Below, piece by piece: positions 8,723-20,200 of a stretch of 64,000 nt of DNA (position 1 is its first letter; each line of letters starts with the position of its first letter). Under the pieces are notes generated by a model. It ran no database searches, was not told the origin of the DNA, and was given only the letters and a program-made list of their open reading frames with translations. Origin of the DNA: Vibrio penaeicida (GTDB taxonomy: Bacteria > Pseudomonadota > Gammaproteobacteria > Enterobacterales > Vibrionaceae). The stretch lies in the NCBI RefSeq assembly GCF_030689305.1, contig NZ_JAUYVM010000006.1, forward strand, positions 186,001 through 250,000, given 5' to 3'. Made by a program: the position numbers and the translations under genes.

Positions 8723-10444
8723 TTAAGTTCTCTCTGTCTTGCTTAGCCACATCTTATCCATACCCTCGCCTTTTATTTGCATTGGGTATACATGTTCGGT
8801 CTCATCGACGCTGATATCGACAAATACCAATCGGTCTTTCATATCCAGTGCTTTTTGCAAGCCTGACTCCAGTTCGTCTGGAGAAGAGATACGAATACCA
8901 ACGTGACCATAAGCTTCTGCGATTGCAGCAAAGTCGGGAACAGAACTCATGTAGGAGTTAGAATGACGCCCTTGATAAATGATGTCTTGCCACTGCTTAA
9001 CCATGCCAAGGAATCGATTATTTAGGTTGATAATTTTGACTGGAATATCATATTGAAGCGCTGTAGAAAGCTCTTGAATATTCATCTGGATACTACCATC
9101 ACCCGTCACCACAACGACTTCTTCGTCTGGATTGGCGAATTTCACCCCCATTCCAGCAGGCAAGCCGAAGCCCATCGTGCCCAAACCGCCTGAATTGATC
9201 CAGCGACGTGGCTTATTAAACGGATAGTAGAGCGCAGCAAACATCTGATGCTGACCAACGTCCGATGCTACATAGGCATCACCATTTGTCAGCTTGTGTA
9301 GAGTTTCAATGACCTGTTGAGGCTTGATGCATTCTGGTGACTTTTCATACGCGAGGCAGTTTCTGTCTTGCCATACTTTAATCTCACTCCACCATTGCTC
9401 TAAAGCAGCTTCATCATTGGACTTATCTTGTTCAACAAGCAATTTAACCATGGTTTCCAGCACTTTCTCTGCTGAGCCTACAATGGGTAAATCCACTTTC
9501 ACATTTTTAGAGATAGACGATGGATCAATATCAATGTGCATTATTTTGGCGTCGGGACAATATTTCTCAAGGTTGTTGGTCGTACGATCATCAAAACGTA
9601 CGCCCACACCAAAAATTAAGTCAGCATTGTGCATCGCCATATTGGCTTCATAATGCCCGTGCATTCCTAACATACCGAGTGCATTCTTGTGTGTACCCGG
9701 AAACGCGCCCAGCCCCATTAGCGTACTGACAACGGGTAAATTCAATGCCTCAGTCAGCTTAAATATATGCTCATGCGCTTCAGAAATAACCGCACCACCA
9801 CCAATGTAGAGGACTGGTTTCTCAGCCTCTAATAGTGCTTTAAGAGCTTTCTTGATTTGCCCTTTATGACCAGAAGTGGTTGGTTTGTAGGAACGCATTC
9901 CTATTGTTTTTGGGTAGCTATACGGAAGCTTGATTTGAGGATTCAGAACATCTTTCGGCAGGTCAATAACCACTGGACCAGGTCGCCCAGTCGTCGCAAT
10001 ATAAAACGCCTTTTTGATGGTTTCTGGGATATCTTCCGCTTTCTTCACTAGAAAGCTGTGTTTTACGATAGGGCGAGAAACACCAACAATGTCACACTCC
10101 TGAAAGGCATCATTTCCTATCAGGTTGTTTGGTACATTACCTGAGATAACGATCATTGGGATAGAGTCCATATATGCCGTCGCAATACCCGTTACGGTAT
10201 TGGTAGCACCAGGACCAGAACATACCAGTACCACACCGGGTTTACCAGTGGAGCGAGTATAACCATCAGCCATATGCGTTGCGGCTTGCTCATGTCGTAC
10301 TAATACGTGTTTGATTTGTTCAGTTTTTGCATGCAGAGCATCGTAAATATCAAGTACGGAACCCCCTGGGTAGCCGAAGATTTGATCAACTTGCTCTTCA
10401 ATTAGAGATTGCACAACCATCTCTGCGCCGGACAACATTGCCAT
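8723..10444 (-). CDS. ilvI: Acetolactate synthase III large (catalytic) subunit
   Basis: 573 residues (E. coli IlvI has 574). It is a thiamin diphosphate enzyme condensing two pyruvates to acetolactate, or pyruvate with 2-oxobutyrate. [15 protein letters not shown] carries the glutamate that activates the cofactor. The central domain (about 190-330) is the FAD-binding fold. [15 protein letters not shown] is the metal/diphosphate-binding motif of the C-terminal domain. AAGGAG precedes the start. It is first gene of the ilvIH operon, with a 362-bp region between its start and the terminator of the preceding gene. In E. coli this operon is controlled by Lrp, and leuO is its close neighbour, as here. 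Confidence 0.97.
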   Translation of the reverse strand: MAMLSGAEMVVQSLIEEQVDQIFGYPGGSVLDIYDALHAKTEQIKHVLVRHEQAATHMADGYTRSTGKPGVVLVCSGPGATNTVTGIATAYMDSIPMIVISGNVPNNLIGNDAFQECDIVGVSRPIVKHSFLVKKAEDIPETIKKAFYIATTGRPGPVVIDLPKDVLNPQIKLPYSYPKTIGMRSYKPTTSGHKGQIKKALKALLEAEKPVLYIGGGAVISEAHEHIFKLTEALNLPVVSTLMGLGAFPGTHKNALGMLGMHGHYEANMAMHNADLIFGVGVRFDDRTTNNLEKYCPDAKIMHIDIDPSSISKNVKVDLPIVGSAEKVLETMVKLLVEQDKSNDEAALEQWWSEIKVWQDRNCLAYEKSPECIKPQQVIETLHKLTNGDAYVASDVGQHQMFAALYYPFNKPRRWINSGGLGTMGFGLPAGMGVKFANPDEEVVVVTGDGSIQMNIQELSTALQYDIPVKIINLNNRFLGMVKQWQDIIYQGRHSNSYMSSVPDFAAIAEAYGHVGIRISSPDELESGLQKALDMKDRLVFVDISVDETEHVYPMQIKGEGMDKMWLSKTERT

Positions 10445-10806
10445 ATTTTCTCCTTATCAAACACCTTGCAGTAAGGTCAACTGCTGAGTTTGATGTCACA
10501 TAGTCTAGGGCTTATTCGTAGCCTATTCGAAATACTTCCAATTTTTCATCTATGTACTCTTTATCAGTCATAACCAACAAAAAGATCACATTTGAACTTT
10601 ACATCCAAATGAATCTGGCTGTCTAATCGTGTATTTAGCCCTTTTTTGTCAATATGTCGCGTAATACCCAAACACCAGTCTATTGAGTCATGAAATAAAA
10701 TTAAGACAAAATATAAAACCATTGATGATAAAAATTTAAATCAAAAATTTTTTACACATGTAACAAATCGTATTTCTCAGCTGTGAGATACAAACTTTAT
10801 GGCATC
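10445..10806 (-). promoter_or_regulatory. ilvIH upstream regulatory region
   Basis: About 360 bp with no credible gene, very AT-rich in its distal half (10680-10760). A TTGACA-like -35 element reads leftward at 10647-10652, without an obviously good -10. Long AT-rich upstream DNA fits Lrp or H-NS type control known for enterobacterial ilvIH. No individual binding site can be assigned by eye. I see no leader peptide or attenuator here. Confidence 0.4.
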
Positions 10807-10831
10807 AAAAAAGCCTGCAAAACTGCAGGCT
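10807..10831 (-). terminator. Terminator of the acyl-CoA synthetase gene
   Basis: AGCCTGCA pairs with TGCAGGCT around a 4-base loop, followed leftward by a T-run, 27 bases past the stop. Confidence 0.9.
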
Positions 10832-10857
10832 ATTTTTGAAAGAAAAGTAACGCATAA

Positions 10858-12666
10858 TTACTTTTTATTCGGAAAGTCCGTATACATTTCTTCTATTTCG
10901 CTTTGATATCGATCGTTTATCACTTTTCGGCGAAGTTTCTGTGTTGGGGTTAGCTCACCAGAATCCATAGAAAACGCTTTTGGCAGCAATGTGAATTTTT
11001 TCACTTGCTCAAACTTCGCCAATTCATTTTGAAGTTCGGCAAGGCGGCTTTCGAACATTTCAACGACTTGAGAATGCTTGATAAGCTCCATTCTATCTTG
11101 GTATTTGATATTCAGTTCTTTAGCGTATTCTTCTAAGGAATCAAAACAAGGTACGATCAGAGCGGAAACAAATTTTCGCGTATCCGCTATTACGGCAATC
11201 TGTTCAATAAAGTGATCTTTTCCTATCGCACCTTCGATCATTTGAGGCGCTATGTATTTGCCTCCAGACGTTTTCATTAACTCTTTAATTCTATCGGTAA
11301 TGAATAAATTGCCTTTATCATCAAAAGTTCCCGCATCACCCGTTTTTAGAAAACCGTGTTCATCAAACGTTTTCGCCGTTTCTTCTGGTAACTTGTAATA
11401 CCCTTTCATAACCATAGGTCCGCGAACCAATATTTCGTTGTTCTCGCCTATTTTCACTTGAGCGCCTGGCATGGAAGTTCCAATGGAATCAGGATCAAAC
11501 GTACCATCTGCCCAGCAAGAAACCGTTGCTGTTGTTTCCGTCATGCCATAACCGAGCTTCACGTTAATACCAATAGCATGGAAAAAGCGACCTATGGTTT
11601 CATCTAACTTGGCACCACCACACGGCATAAAATTGATGTTTCCACCAAGCAATGCACGGAGTTTACTTAAAACCAATTTATCAGCCAGTTTGTGGCTACG
11701 TTTTAACATGAACGAAGGCTGGGTATTGGTGCGCTTGCACTCTGCCATTTTTGCGCCCATGTTGACAGCCCAAGTAAAGAGCACCTTTCGGATGACAGGC
11801 GCCTTGGATACTTTTTCGTGAATGGCAGAGAATATTTTCTCGTAAAACCTAGGGACAGCGCACATTACCGTTGGGCGAATGTCTCCAAGTGCTTCTCGCA
11901 CTTGCATGGTGTCTTTTAGGTAGCAGTTCACCGCCCCCTTATAAAGCACATAAAATGTCCAAGCTCGCTCAAATACGTGCGACAAAGGAAGAAAACAGAG
12001 TGATACATCGTTTGGCGTCAAGCCTAATCGACGGTCATGCCCTTCAAGTTGCGCTGCTATATTTGAATAGGTCAGCATCACGCCTTTTGGCTGACCAGTT
12101 GTACCAGAAGTGTAGATAAGGGTTGTTAGGTCATCGAGATCGATATCGTCGAGTCGCTGACCAAGTTCATCACTCGGATGCTCTTGCCCCTGCGACATAA
12201 ATGCATCCCAACTCAGGCTGTTGGAGCCTTCGACGATCTCAATGTCATTCGACATGGCAACAATGAGCTCAAGCTGTGCGCACTGCTCAAATATGGAGAG
12301 AGCGGCGTCGTATTGTTCTTGTTCACCAACAAACAGAACCTTTACATCGGCATTGTCTAGGATATACGCAGCTTGAGCGGCGGTATTTGTTGGATAAATA
12401 GGAACGGTAACGCAGCGGAGTTGTAGTGTGCCTATATCGGCAATTGTCCACTCAGGCATATTGTTGGAGTAGATGCCCACTTTGTCTTGAACATCGATAC
12501 CCTGCGACAATAATGCAAGAGAAAGCGAATCTACTTGCTCGCCAAATGATTTCCAACTGATGCTTTCCCATTTGTCCGAGACTTTGTGTTTGAGCGCTGT
12601 TTTGGCTCCGCCTTGTACAATTCGTTCTCGAATGCACTTTACGATGTGAAAGTCTTTATTCAACAT
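10858..12666 (-). CDS. Long-chain fatty acid--CoA ligase (AMP-forming)
   Basis: 602 residues of the ANL adenylating superfamily. [19 protein letters not shown] (about 188-206) is the phosphate-binding loop. [13 protein letters not shown] and [12 protein letters not shown] are the adenine and ribose contacts, and [18 protein letters not shown] is the hinge typical of the long-chain (FAA/FadD15-like) branch rather than E. coli FadD. It activates fatty acids to acyl-CoA for degradation or phospholipid synthesis, probably at the inner membrane face. It lies between leuO and ilvIH, with its own terminator and upstream region. The position appears conserved in vibrios (from memory, VC2484), but a functional link with leucine synthesis is not evident. 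Confidence 0.92.
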   Translation of the reverse strand: MLNKDFHIVKCIRERIVQGGAKTALKHKVSDKWESISWKSFGEQVDSLSLALLSQGIDVQDKVGIYSNNMPEWTIADIGTLQLRCVTVPIYPTNTAAQAAYILDNADVKVLFVGEQEQYDAALSIFEQCAQLELIVAMSNDIEIVEGSNSLSWDAFMSQGQEHPSDELGQRLDDIDLDDLTTLIYTSGTTGQPKGVMLTYSNIAAQLEGHDRRLGLTPNDVSLCFLPLSHVFERAWTFYVLYKGAVNCYLKDTMQVREALGDIRPTVMCAVPRFYEKIFSAIHEKVSKAPVIRKVLFTWAVNMGAKMAECKRTNTQPSFMLKRSHKLADKLVLSKLRALLGGNINFMPCGGAKLDETIGRFFHAIGINVKLGYGMTETTATVSCWADGTFDPDSIGTSMPGAQVKIGENNEILVRGPMVMKGYYKLPEETAKTFDEHGFLKTGDAGTFDDKGNLFITDRIKELMKTSGGKYIAPQMIEGAIGKDHFIEQIAVIADTRKFVSALIVPCFDSLEEYAKELNIKYQDRMELIKHSQVVEMFESRLAELQNELAKFEQVKKFTLLPKAFSMDSGELTPTQKLRRKVINDRYQSEIEEMYTDFPNKK

Positions 12667-12960
12667 GTCTTTATTTACCTCTAACAGCGCCTCTGTTTCC
12701 TAACTTAGGCTCGGATGAATGGCATCTCCTTTTGCCATTTCGCCAGCTACATTTTTTGCAGCTTAGCTGAATCATGTGTTATCTCGTTGACGCATGGTGT
12801 TTTGAGTAAACACATGTAAGCTGAATAAGCCGCCCAAGTTTACAAGCGCGATTAAAAAAGGCAACTGATGTAGACCAAGCTTTGCCACATTAATTGTAAA
12901 AACTCATATCCTGTACATACCCCAAACTTTGTCTTCTCTTTTAACTCCAAAATTTAGATA
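12667..12960 (-). promoter_or_regulatory. Upstream region of the acyl-CoA synthetase gene
   Basis: About 290 bp without a credible gene. An inverted repeat CATGTGTT (12773-12780) / AACACATG (12809-12816) is flanked by two copies of AGCTGAAT. It could be an operator or cruciform. It does not resemble the FadR consensus. Confidence 0.3.
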
Positions 12961-12987
12961 AAAAAAACGCCGGACAATGCCAGCGTA
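12961..12987 (-). terminator. Terminator of leuO
   Basis: Reading leftward, ACGCTGG pairs with CCGGCGT (one G-T) and runs into seven T residues, 14 bases past the leuO stop. Confidence 0.85.
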
Positions 12988-13001
12988 TTACGTCATTTTC
13001 T

Positions 13002-13961
13002 TTAACGAATTGCGACGGTTTCACCGCAAATCATCATTAACTGATCACGCATCCAGATGTGTGCTTTGTCTTTCTCACTGGATTCGTGCCAGCTTAAGTA
13101 ACCCGAAATTGACTTGTTTGGCATGGGAAGATCCAACACTTTCAAGTTTGGCAAATTCACAGCGTTTTCAACCAACCACTTAGGGGCAATTGAAATCAAT
13201 TCAGACTGACTTACAACGTAGAGAATATTGCTCAAGCTTGTTCCTTGGTATGCGCTGCGGCAGTCTAAGTTCTTGTAGGCTTGCTCTGAGAAGCATCGTA
13301 CGCCATTCACTTTTGATAATGTTGCGTGCATTTCAGATTGGAGCTCTTCTATAGAAATGTCATTACCAATACGCGGATGAGAAGAGGATGCTACAACAAC
13401 CAATTCATCACTGAAGACTTCTGTGCTTGAATAGCCCACTTCCTCGAAACGTTCGTAATTGATGACAAAGTCCACTTCTTGAAAACGCATTTTTTCTGCT
13501 AATTCGTTATCGACATCAGACTCCATTTGCAACTGAATTACTGGCGCTTGTTTAGCAATAGTACTCATGATTGCAGGTGCAAATCGAACGTCACAAGGGC
13601 TGCTTATTGCGAGACGGAAAAGGCGAGATGATGTTTTTGGGTTAAACACTGAACCCGGTAACTCATTGCGGATCAGCTGAAGTGCTTGTCTCATAGGACC
13701 AAATAGCTGACGAGCACGTTGAGTGGGTTGAATTCCTCGCCCATGTCGCATAAACAATTCATCATCAAACATATTCTTTAAACGTGAAACGGCATTACTC
13801 ACGGCAGGTTGTGACATACCTAAATTGTGCGCTGCACGGGTGATGTTCTGCTCTTGCATTACCGCATCAAAGACGGTGAGTAAATTTAGGTCCACTCCAC
13901 GTAATGTCGATTCCATTCGATAACCTGCTACAGCTTGACTTGCTTCAATCCTATTCGACAT
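13002..13961 (-). CDS. leuO: LysR-type regulator LeuO
   Basis: 319 residues from ATG 13961, chosen because GAGAGG is seven bases upstream. A GTG at 13976 would put that site inside the gene. The N-terminal winged helix (about 20-85) reads LRGVDLNLLTVFDAVMQEQN, then GMSQPAVSNAVSRLK, the LysR recognition helix. The C-terminal effector domain spans about 105-310. In enterobacteria and vibrios LeuO is a global regulator that opposes H-NS silencing. In E. coli it lies next to the leu operon and ilvIH, and in this window both are within 10 kb. No ligand can be inferred. Confidence 0.93.
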   Translation of the reverse strand: MSNRIEASQAVAGYRMESTLRGVDLNLLTVFDAVMQEQNITRAAHNLGMSQPAVSNAVSRLKNMFDDELFMRHGRGIQPTQRARQLFGPMRQALQLIRNELPGSVFNPKTSSRLFRLAISSPCDVRFAPAIMSTIAKQAPVIQLQMESDVDNELAEKMRFQEVDFVINYERFEEVGYSSTEVFSDELVVVASSSHPRIGNDISIEELQSEMHATLSKVNGVRCFSEQAYKNLDCRSAYQGTSLSNILYVVSQSELISIAPKWLVENAVNLPNLKVLDLPMPNKSISGYLSWHESSEKDKAHIWMRDQLMMICGETVAIR

Positions 13962-14356
13962 TGGGTTGCCTCTCACTTATCAATAGTTCTATTAAAATAG
14001 GCATTAGCCTTGGTTATTCGAAAGCCTTTGATTGGTATTTACTGCACTAATGCTTTCGCTCTTTTCAAGAATATCCCCAAATACCATGGGTAGGACAAGT
14101 GGTTTAATATTAAATTATTATTTTTTAGCCTGTTTAATGATTTGGTCTTACTAATCAATAAGATACAAGTGGTATAAAAAAAGCTAAAACACTTCTTTTT
14201 ATAATAATTGAGAGGAAACTGTCGCAAAAATGACACAAAAAAGGTTCTGGTATTTGAACGGAATTGTTAACGAGAAGAGACATCTTAGGGGCATTATTGT
14301 ACTTCCCCTCCCATTAACGTACATACTCAAGTAACACCAAGATACTTGTGCTCTAC
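13962..14356 (-). promoter_or_regulatory. leuO upstream region
   Basis: 395 bp, strikingly AT-rich between about 14090 and 14230, in keeping with H-NS-silenced leuO promoters. A 65-codon leftward frame at 14039-14236 is not supported (see rejected items). I see no strong terminator for the upstream glycosyltransferase, so read-through into leuO is possible. Confidence 0.4.
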
Positions 14357-15409
14357 CTAGCCTTGAATCGTCGCATAACTGGGGTAATCCACCTGCTCCC
14401 AAAGCAAAGACCACAATTCTTGAACGCAGTCCCATCGCCCCTGCATTATCCAATTCACTATTGAAGCAGCGACATCTGGGTAGATCACTTTTTCAGCACT
14501 TTGTTCATCGAGCCAATTACGTACAGCAGTAGGGTCAAGGTAGTCCATCGCCGACGCTAGCCCTAAGTGCTCTAAGGTAGCAACGTTACTTTGCTGTTCA
14601 AATTGGCCTTTTAGCGGTTTTAGTAACAGTTTTTTCCCTAGTGTTAGCGCCTCTGAAGGCAACTCAAAGCCACCATTAGCAATCACTCCGGAACACGATT
14701 TCAAGCTAATCTGAAACCTCTCATGAGAAAGAGGATGAAAAGTGATGTTTTCCAACACATGGATTTGCTCAACACCTGGGTGATAACAATCAAAGTGCTG
14801 ATGACCGAATCTATCAAGTAATTCTTGAATATCACCTAAGGATTCAAATGGTAGGTATACCAATATGGATGTGTCGACGTCTTCAGATAAGCCAGAAGTT
14901 GTATGAACAATAGGAGGTAAAATTTGTTGATCAAAATGATACCAATGCAGTCCGATAGGAATACTTGTTGGCGCAAAATAGTGGATTATCCAGTGATCAA
15001 ACCAACGAGAGTCCTTAATAGGTACCTGATAACGGAACGCGTTTTGGTGGCTAAGCCCAATGCAAGGCACATTTTGCTTTTTGGCCGCCCAAGCAGATAC
15101 GGGTTCAAAATCATTGATCACTACGTCGTACCCACTCAGATCTAACTCATCAATTTCTTTCTTTATATTGAGTAAACTGTTTTGAAGTATGGTTTGCGTA
15201 AGGTTAATTTTTCCATTGCTGGTGATAAAGCTCATCCCATTTCTGGTTTGATAATCACCAAAAGACTCCATGGAGAAATATTTGTCTTTATCTCGCCCAG
15301 AAAACAGAAAGTCCACATCAATATTCTGTTCTCCGAATGCATTAGCCATCGCTCTTGCTCTCGCAATATGGCCGTTCCCCGTACCTTGAACACCGTAAAG
15401 AATTTTCAT
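14357..15409 (-). CDS. MJ1255/VC2487-family glycosyltransferase
   Basis: 350 residues. The start MKILYGVQGTGNGHIARAR is the glycine-rich nucleotide-binding loop of GT-B enzymes, and VIANGGFELPSEALTLGKK near residue 240 is the donor-binding segment of the second Rossmann fold. The pattern fits the MJ1255/VC2487 family (TIGR00661), a predicted sugar transferase with unknown acceptor. It lies 15 bases after a PAP2 phosphatase gene on the same strand, suggesting one operon. A phosphatase acting on polyprenyl or lipid phosphates together with a glycosyltransferase points to envelope glycan or lipid modification. That is an inference. Confidence 0.88.
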   Translation of the reverse strand: MKILYGVQGTGNGHIARARAMANAFGEQNIDVDFLFSGRDKDKYFSMESFGDYQTRNGMSFITSNGKINLTQTILQNSLLNIKKEIDELDLSGYDVVINDFEPVSAWAAKKQNVPCIGLSHQNAFRYQVPIKDSRWFDHWIIHYFAPTSIPIGLHWYHFDQQILPPIVHTTSGLSEDVDTSILVYLPFESLGDIQELLDRFGHQHFDCYHPGVEQIHVLENITFHPLSHERFQISLKSCSGVIANGGFELPSEALTLGKKLLLKPLKGQFEQQSNVATLEHLGLASAMDYLDPTAVRNWLDEQSAEKVIYPDVAASIVNWIMQGRWDCVQELWSLLWEQVDYPSYATIQG

Positions 15410-15424
15410 GATCCAACGTATCCT

Positions 15425-15949
15425 CTAACTCAAAACCAACAGCGCGGCTTTAGCGCATACAAGACCAAGCCCAGCTCCGATAACCACGTCTGTAATAAAA
15501 TGAACGCCTAAAAGAATGCGAGAAAGCCCAATAAATGATGCCCATATAACGGCTAGTAGGTAGAAACTGGGGTAGAACTCCCCTATCAGAGTCGCCATTA
15601 AAAATGCAGCCGTGGTATGCCCCGACGGTAAGCTGTAGCGATCAGAAGGTGTGATAAAAGCGATGAGTAGATTACTTAACTCTTGAGGGCGTCGTCGCTT
15701 AAAGCTATTTTTTAATACCCAGTAAATGGGAAGTTCAATTGCAAATGCCATCAATCCTGCAGCAAGAAACTCCCCTCCTGAGATTGAATCGAACAACCAG
15801 AGCACAATGCCAAGTACGGCATAGAAATGCCCATCTCCACTCCGAGAGACAGCTTTACTGATTCTTGCTACTTGTAAGTTAAACCGGTGTTGTAAGCAAA
15901 AGCTTGAAAATGCCAGATCGAATCTGGCAATGGGTTCGATCGCACGCAT
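15425..15949 (-). CDS. PAP2-family membrane phosphatase
   Basis: 174 residues with several hydrophobic helices. All three type 2 phosphatidic acid phosphatase motifs are present: KNSFKRRRP (about 80-88), YSLPSGHTTA (about 106-115) and SRILLGVHFITD (about 143-154), including the catalytic histidines. Substrates in the family include phosphatidic acid, undecaprenyl diphosphate and phosphatidylglycerol phosphate. It is upstream of, and probably cotranscribed with, the GT-B glycosyltransferase. AAGG precedes the ATG by eight bases. Confidence 0.92.
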   Translation of the reverse strand: MRAIEPIARFDLAFSSFCLQHRFNLQVARISKAVSRSGDGHFYAVLGIVLWLFDSISGGEFLAAGLMAFAIELPIYWVLKNSFKRRRPQELSNLLIAFITPSDRYSLPSGHTTAAFLMATLIGEFYPSFYLLAVIWASFIGLSRILLGVHFITDVVIGAGLGLVCAKAALLVLS

Positions 15950-16140
15950 AGCCCATACCTTCTTTTCCTATTTCCTGATTAGAAATTAGGTGAAAAAGGT
16001 GACAGCTAAGTGACGAGATGTTTGTATTTCGATGACAGTTAGAAAGAGATAATTTTGGTGGGGAATCTTAATTAGGACGTATTGACACAGCTTCGAGGTT
16101 GCTGATTGAATTCAACCTTTATCCGTACGTCGCTCAAAAT

Positions 16141-16166
16141 TTAGGGGAAGCACTTACTTCCCCTAA
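16141..16166 (-). terminator. Terminator of the SH3 lipoprotein gene
   Basis: A 10-bp perfect stem TTAGGGGAAG / CTTCCCCTAA with a 6-base loop lies 20 bases past the stop, followed leftward by ATTTT, a short T-run. Confidence 0.75.
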
Positions 16167-16185
16167 GTTAACAAATCACATCAAT

Positions 16186-16986
16186 TTAGTTTGATGCTTT
16201 TACAATTCGGGCGCTGCCTTCTTCTATGTACCAAGAGCCTTGCTGCTTCTGGCACGCAGTAAATTCGCCAAACTGCACTTTCTCATCACGAGAGAACGAG
16301 TATTGTAAATCTCGGCATACGTAGCTACCTGCCAACACAGACGTTTCTTTTTTTGTCTCTAAGTGTTTTTGGATCCCAACTTTTGAAACAATTAAATCTT
16401 GCTGTGGACCTGCAGGCTTAATGTAATCATGATGCACGTAACCACGAACGTCACCCTCTTGCTCAACCAAAACCCAAGGTTTTCCACTTGCCTGAGCAAG
16501 TACATTGAAGGCTTCACCTTTTTGTAGCTGACCAATTTTTTGGCTGGATTGTCTTGGACCCGTTCTTAAATTAAGTGCTGTTGTCGTTTCATGCGTCAAA
16601 CCAACAAAAGTTAAGGTTTGTGCGGTATCTACCGTTTCTTCAACTGGGTAATGAACCTCAACGGATTGTACTTCTGGAGAGGCTACTTTAATCAGCCACT
16701 TTGCGCTACTTGACGAATCAATGCCTTGCCATTCGTTGGTATCTTGAGATTCCAGAGCTTCAATGGATTGCTTTAAGAACTGATCTCGCGCTTCCTGACT
16801 AAAAAACTCGTCTAGCTGCGTACTAACCAAACCTGAACTTGTACTACCAGACACTTTGTTAGCAGAAGCTGCATTCGAATCTGTTCCGGTACTTTGACAT
16901 CCTGTCAGCAGGATCAATCCTGCACACCCGATAAGACTTTTAATGGAAAGTGGGCGTAATTGAATTTTGCGTTTCTGCCATGACAT
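16186..16986 (-). CDS. SH3-domain lipoprotein
   Basis: 266 residues from ATG 16986, preceded by AAGGA ten bases upstream. A longer frame beginning at 17067 lacks a visible ribosome-binding site. A short basic N-terminus and hydrophobic stretch end in LLTGC, a lipobox, so the mature protein should be lipid-anchored at Cys (about residue 30). A bacterial SH3 domain (about 145-205, ALNLRTGPRQSSQKIGQL) is the type often found in peptidoglycan-associated proteins. The C-terminal part contains two cysteines (YVCRD and FTACQ) that could form a disulfide. The function is not known. Anchoring or sensing at the cell wall is plausible. Confidence 0.8.
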   Translation of the reverse strand: MSWQKRKIQLRPLSIKSLIGCAGLILLTGCQSTGTDSNAASANKVSGSTSSGLVSTQLDEFFSQEARDQFLKQSIEALESQDTNEWQGIDSSSSAKWLIKVASPEVQSVEVHYPVEETVDTAQTLTFVGLTHETTTALNLRTGPRQSSQKIGQLQKGEAFNVLAQASGKPWVLVEQEGDVRGYVHHDYIKPAGPQQDLIVSKVGIQKHLETKKETSVLAGSYVCRDLQYSFSRDEKVQFGEFTACQKQQGSWYIEEGSARIVKASN

Positions 16987-17241
16987 TGATATTGGGTCCT
17001 TATATTTTCTGTTCGGCAAGCTAAGTGTTACTTGCTTCAATACGCATCTCTTGGGATCAACGCTCATCCTTTTTGTTCTTTGCCAGCCAAGCGAAGAATT
17101 GTTGAAAAACTAATGAGCAACCGATTTGATATGCATTTAGATAAGCCATCGTAACATATGCATATGGTGTATTTACATACTATTGATATTCAAGTGCAAC
17201 AAACATCAAAATTATTATTTTTAGAGTCAAATCACGACGAA

Positions 17242-17259
17242 AGGGGGATTCGTCCCCCT
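17242..17259 (-). terminator. Hairpin after the RND pump gene
   Basis: AGGGGGA / TCCCCCT forms a 7-bp GC-rich stem with a 4-base loop, 36 bases past the stop. The following T-run is weak (CTTTCG), so termination may be partial. Confidence 0.55.
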
Positions 17260-17294
17260 AATTACTTTTACATGAATATTTTATGGTTCCTACG

Positions 17295-20200
17295 TTAGTG
17301 AATTTCTTGGTGTTTGCGCACCAATCCAAAATCCGCTAGTACTGCATACGCAGCAGGAATCATAAACAGCACCAATAGTGTAGAGGCAAATATGCCAAAT
17401 ACAATGGATATTACCAGTGGTTGTATCACTTGAGCTTGAAGGCTCGTTTCTGTCAATAACGGTAATAACCCGGCTGCGGTGGTAATGGACGTCAAAAATA
17501 CTGCTCGAAAACGCTCCCGACTTGCTTTTACCACCGATTCGTACACAGAATCCCCTTCATCAACATGATGACGTATGTATTGAACCAGAAGAATAGAGTC
17601 ATTCACAACAATCCCAGCCAATGAAACAAAACCCATGATACTTGGCATACTTAAAGAATGCCCTAGCAAGAAGTGCCCCCAGATGACCCCAATTAACGCC
17701 AAGGGTATCGCCACCATTACCACAAACGGTTCCATGTAGCTGCGGAACTGGTAACTCAGGATAATGAAAACACCAAATAGACCGAGCAAGAACCCACTTG
17801 CAATTGAGCTACCAGTTTTGGCTGCATCTTCTGCCTCACCTTCGAAGTCAAATCTTAGCCCTGGGTACTTCGCCATTAACTTGGGTGCTTCTTCTTTTTG
17901 GAACTGGGTAATGATCTCTGACGAACTGGCTTTTGAATTGTCTACGTCACCGTAAACGCTGATCGTTCTTAAACCATCCACTCGCTGGATTCGTACATAA
18001 TTACGTTGGAAATCTAATGTGGCGATAGCCCCTAGCGGAATTTGGGAGCCATCCGACTTTATGATGGGAAAATTCGCGAGCTGCTGCAGATCGCCAGCCT
18101 GCTTTTTATCAAGCTGAACGTCGATCTTTATGTTTTCTACACCAATTTGAATTTCGTCGGCGGTTTGACCAAAAAAAGCAGAACGCAATTGACCTGCTAT
18201 CATTTGCCCGTTAACCCCAAAGGTTTCCGCTCCCTGACGCAGTTTCACTAATATTTCTTCTTTGCCGAGTCTCATATCATCCAACACACCATGCACGCCA
18301 TCAAACTCATTGAGATAGCTCTGCATTTCAATCGATGCCGATTTTAGTGCCGACAGGTCATCATGTTTGGCTCGAATTTCTATCGCCCGACCGCCAGGTC
18401 CCATCGTAGGTTGTTTGAACACCAATGACACAGGCTGAGCAAGCTCTCCCACTTCATCGCGCCATGCATCAACAAACTCATCAATCAGAGTATTGCGTGA
18501 CTCCGCCCCTAGAAGGTCTAGCCGCACCGTAGCCAAATGCGGACCAGCTTCGTCTGCATCGGCATTGACGTTGTAACTGCTGGTGACGTGCTGAACTAAA
18601 GTTCTTCCACCTTCAACCCGTTCACTCCAATCTCGGTTCAGCTTCTCTGCCGCGAGTACAATATGATCAACGACCGCCTCTGTTTGGCTTAATGACGCTC
18701 CGGGGGGAAGAATGATGCGCGCCTCTGCAATGTCACCATCTAAATCAGGAAACGGCACAAACTTCACTACACCACCAGCCAACATGGCAATTGATGCCAA
18801 CAACGTCGCCAATACTCCTCCTAAAAAGGCATATCGCCATTCCACCACTTTGGTCACAGCAGACACCAATTGGTTGTTACGGAAACTTTCAAAACGTTCC
18901 AGCAGTACTCGCTTGAATTTTAAGGGTGGACGATCATTTTTTTGCTTGTGCAACGAATGGGACAAATGATTGGGCAGAATCAAGAATGCTTCGACAAGGC
19001 TTAAGCACAAAACCAAAATGAGTACTTGAGGCACCGCACGGAGCACTGCACCCATCTCTCCCTCAAGAAACAGTAAGCTACCAAAGATGCAGATCGTCGT
19101 TAGAAAAGAAGACAACACACCAGGAAAGACTTTACGTACACCGTTATAAACGGCTTCATCAACACTTTGCCCACGATCCAAATGCGAAGCGATAGATTCT
19201 GCTATAACGATAGCGTCATCCATCATGATACCAATCGCCATCAACAGCCCAACGAGAGACATGATGTTAATTGAAAGCCCTAGGTTTGCCATTAAGAACA
19301 TGCCGCCCAAGAAGGCGACAGGTAACCCCGCAGCCACCCAAAATGAGTAGCGAAAACTAAAGAACAGCCACATTGTTGCAAATACCAACACGATCCCTTG
19401 CCAACCGTTGGTGAGCATCATGCTGAGTCGATCCCACAAAACAGAAGAGAGATCGTTGGTTAATTCCAACGTTACGCCATCGGGGGCAACCGCTCGCTGC
19501 GCTTCAACAAATTCAGCAACCTGATCTTTGATTCTTAATGCATCATCTTCTTTATTTTTACTGACTTTCAGAACGGCAGACGGTTGACCATCAAACAACA
19601 CTTTTTGTTCATCTAGCTCAAATCTGTCGGTGATTGATGCAATGTCAGCTAGCCTGATGACACTGCCATTAGGTGCTGAACCAACGACGATCTGGCTCAG
19701 TTCGTTAGGTGTGATGCTCCGCTCGTCAAAACGGATAAGGAAGTTTTTATCTGGTGTTTCTATATTCCCACTAGGAAGCTTGACGTTCTGTCTGCCAATT
19801 TGCTCTGCAATATCACCAACGCTTAGCCCTAATTGTCGTATTGCGATGGTATCTAGTTCCACTCGGTATTGGTGATCAGAAAAACCACTTACATCGACCA
19901 ACGAAACATCATAATCAAGCTTCAAAATACGTTTAAGCTGCTCGGCATAGGCTTTAAGCTCTGGCCAAGTGGTGTTGGCTGTAATAGCAACATCCACAAC
20001 GGGTTCATTCCAATCCATTTCCCTTACAACAGGTGATTCAATCTCATCAGGGAAATCATTGATCGAGTTAATCTGAGTTTGAACATCCACCAGCATGCGC
20101 CCGATATCCGCCCTTTCATTCAGCTTAAGAATCAATCGCGCTGAACCTTCTACCGCTTCACATCGAGTTTCTTCAATATTGGCGAGCCCATCAACAGCAT

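Noticed and set aside
13962..13976. GTG start of LeuO five codons upstream
   Set aside because: It would place the GAGAGG ribosome-binding site inside the coding region; ATG 13961 is properly spaced.
14039..14236. 65-codon leftward frame upstream of leuO
   Set aside because: Lies in very AT-rich DNA, rich in Lys, Asn, Phe and Tyr as expected by chance, with no ribosome-binding site or known family.
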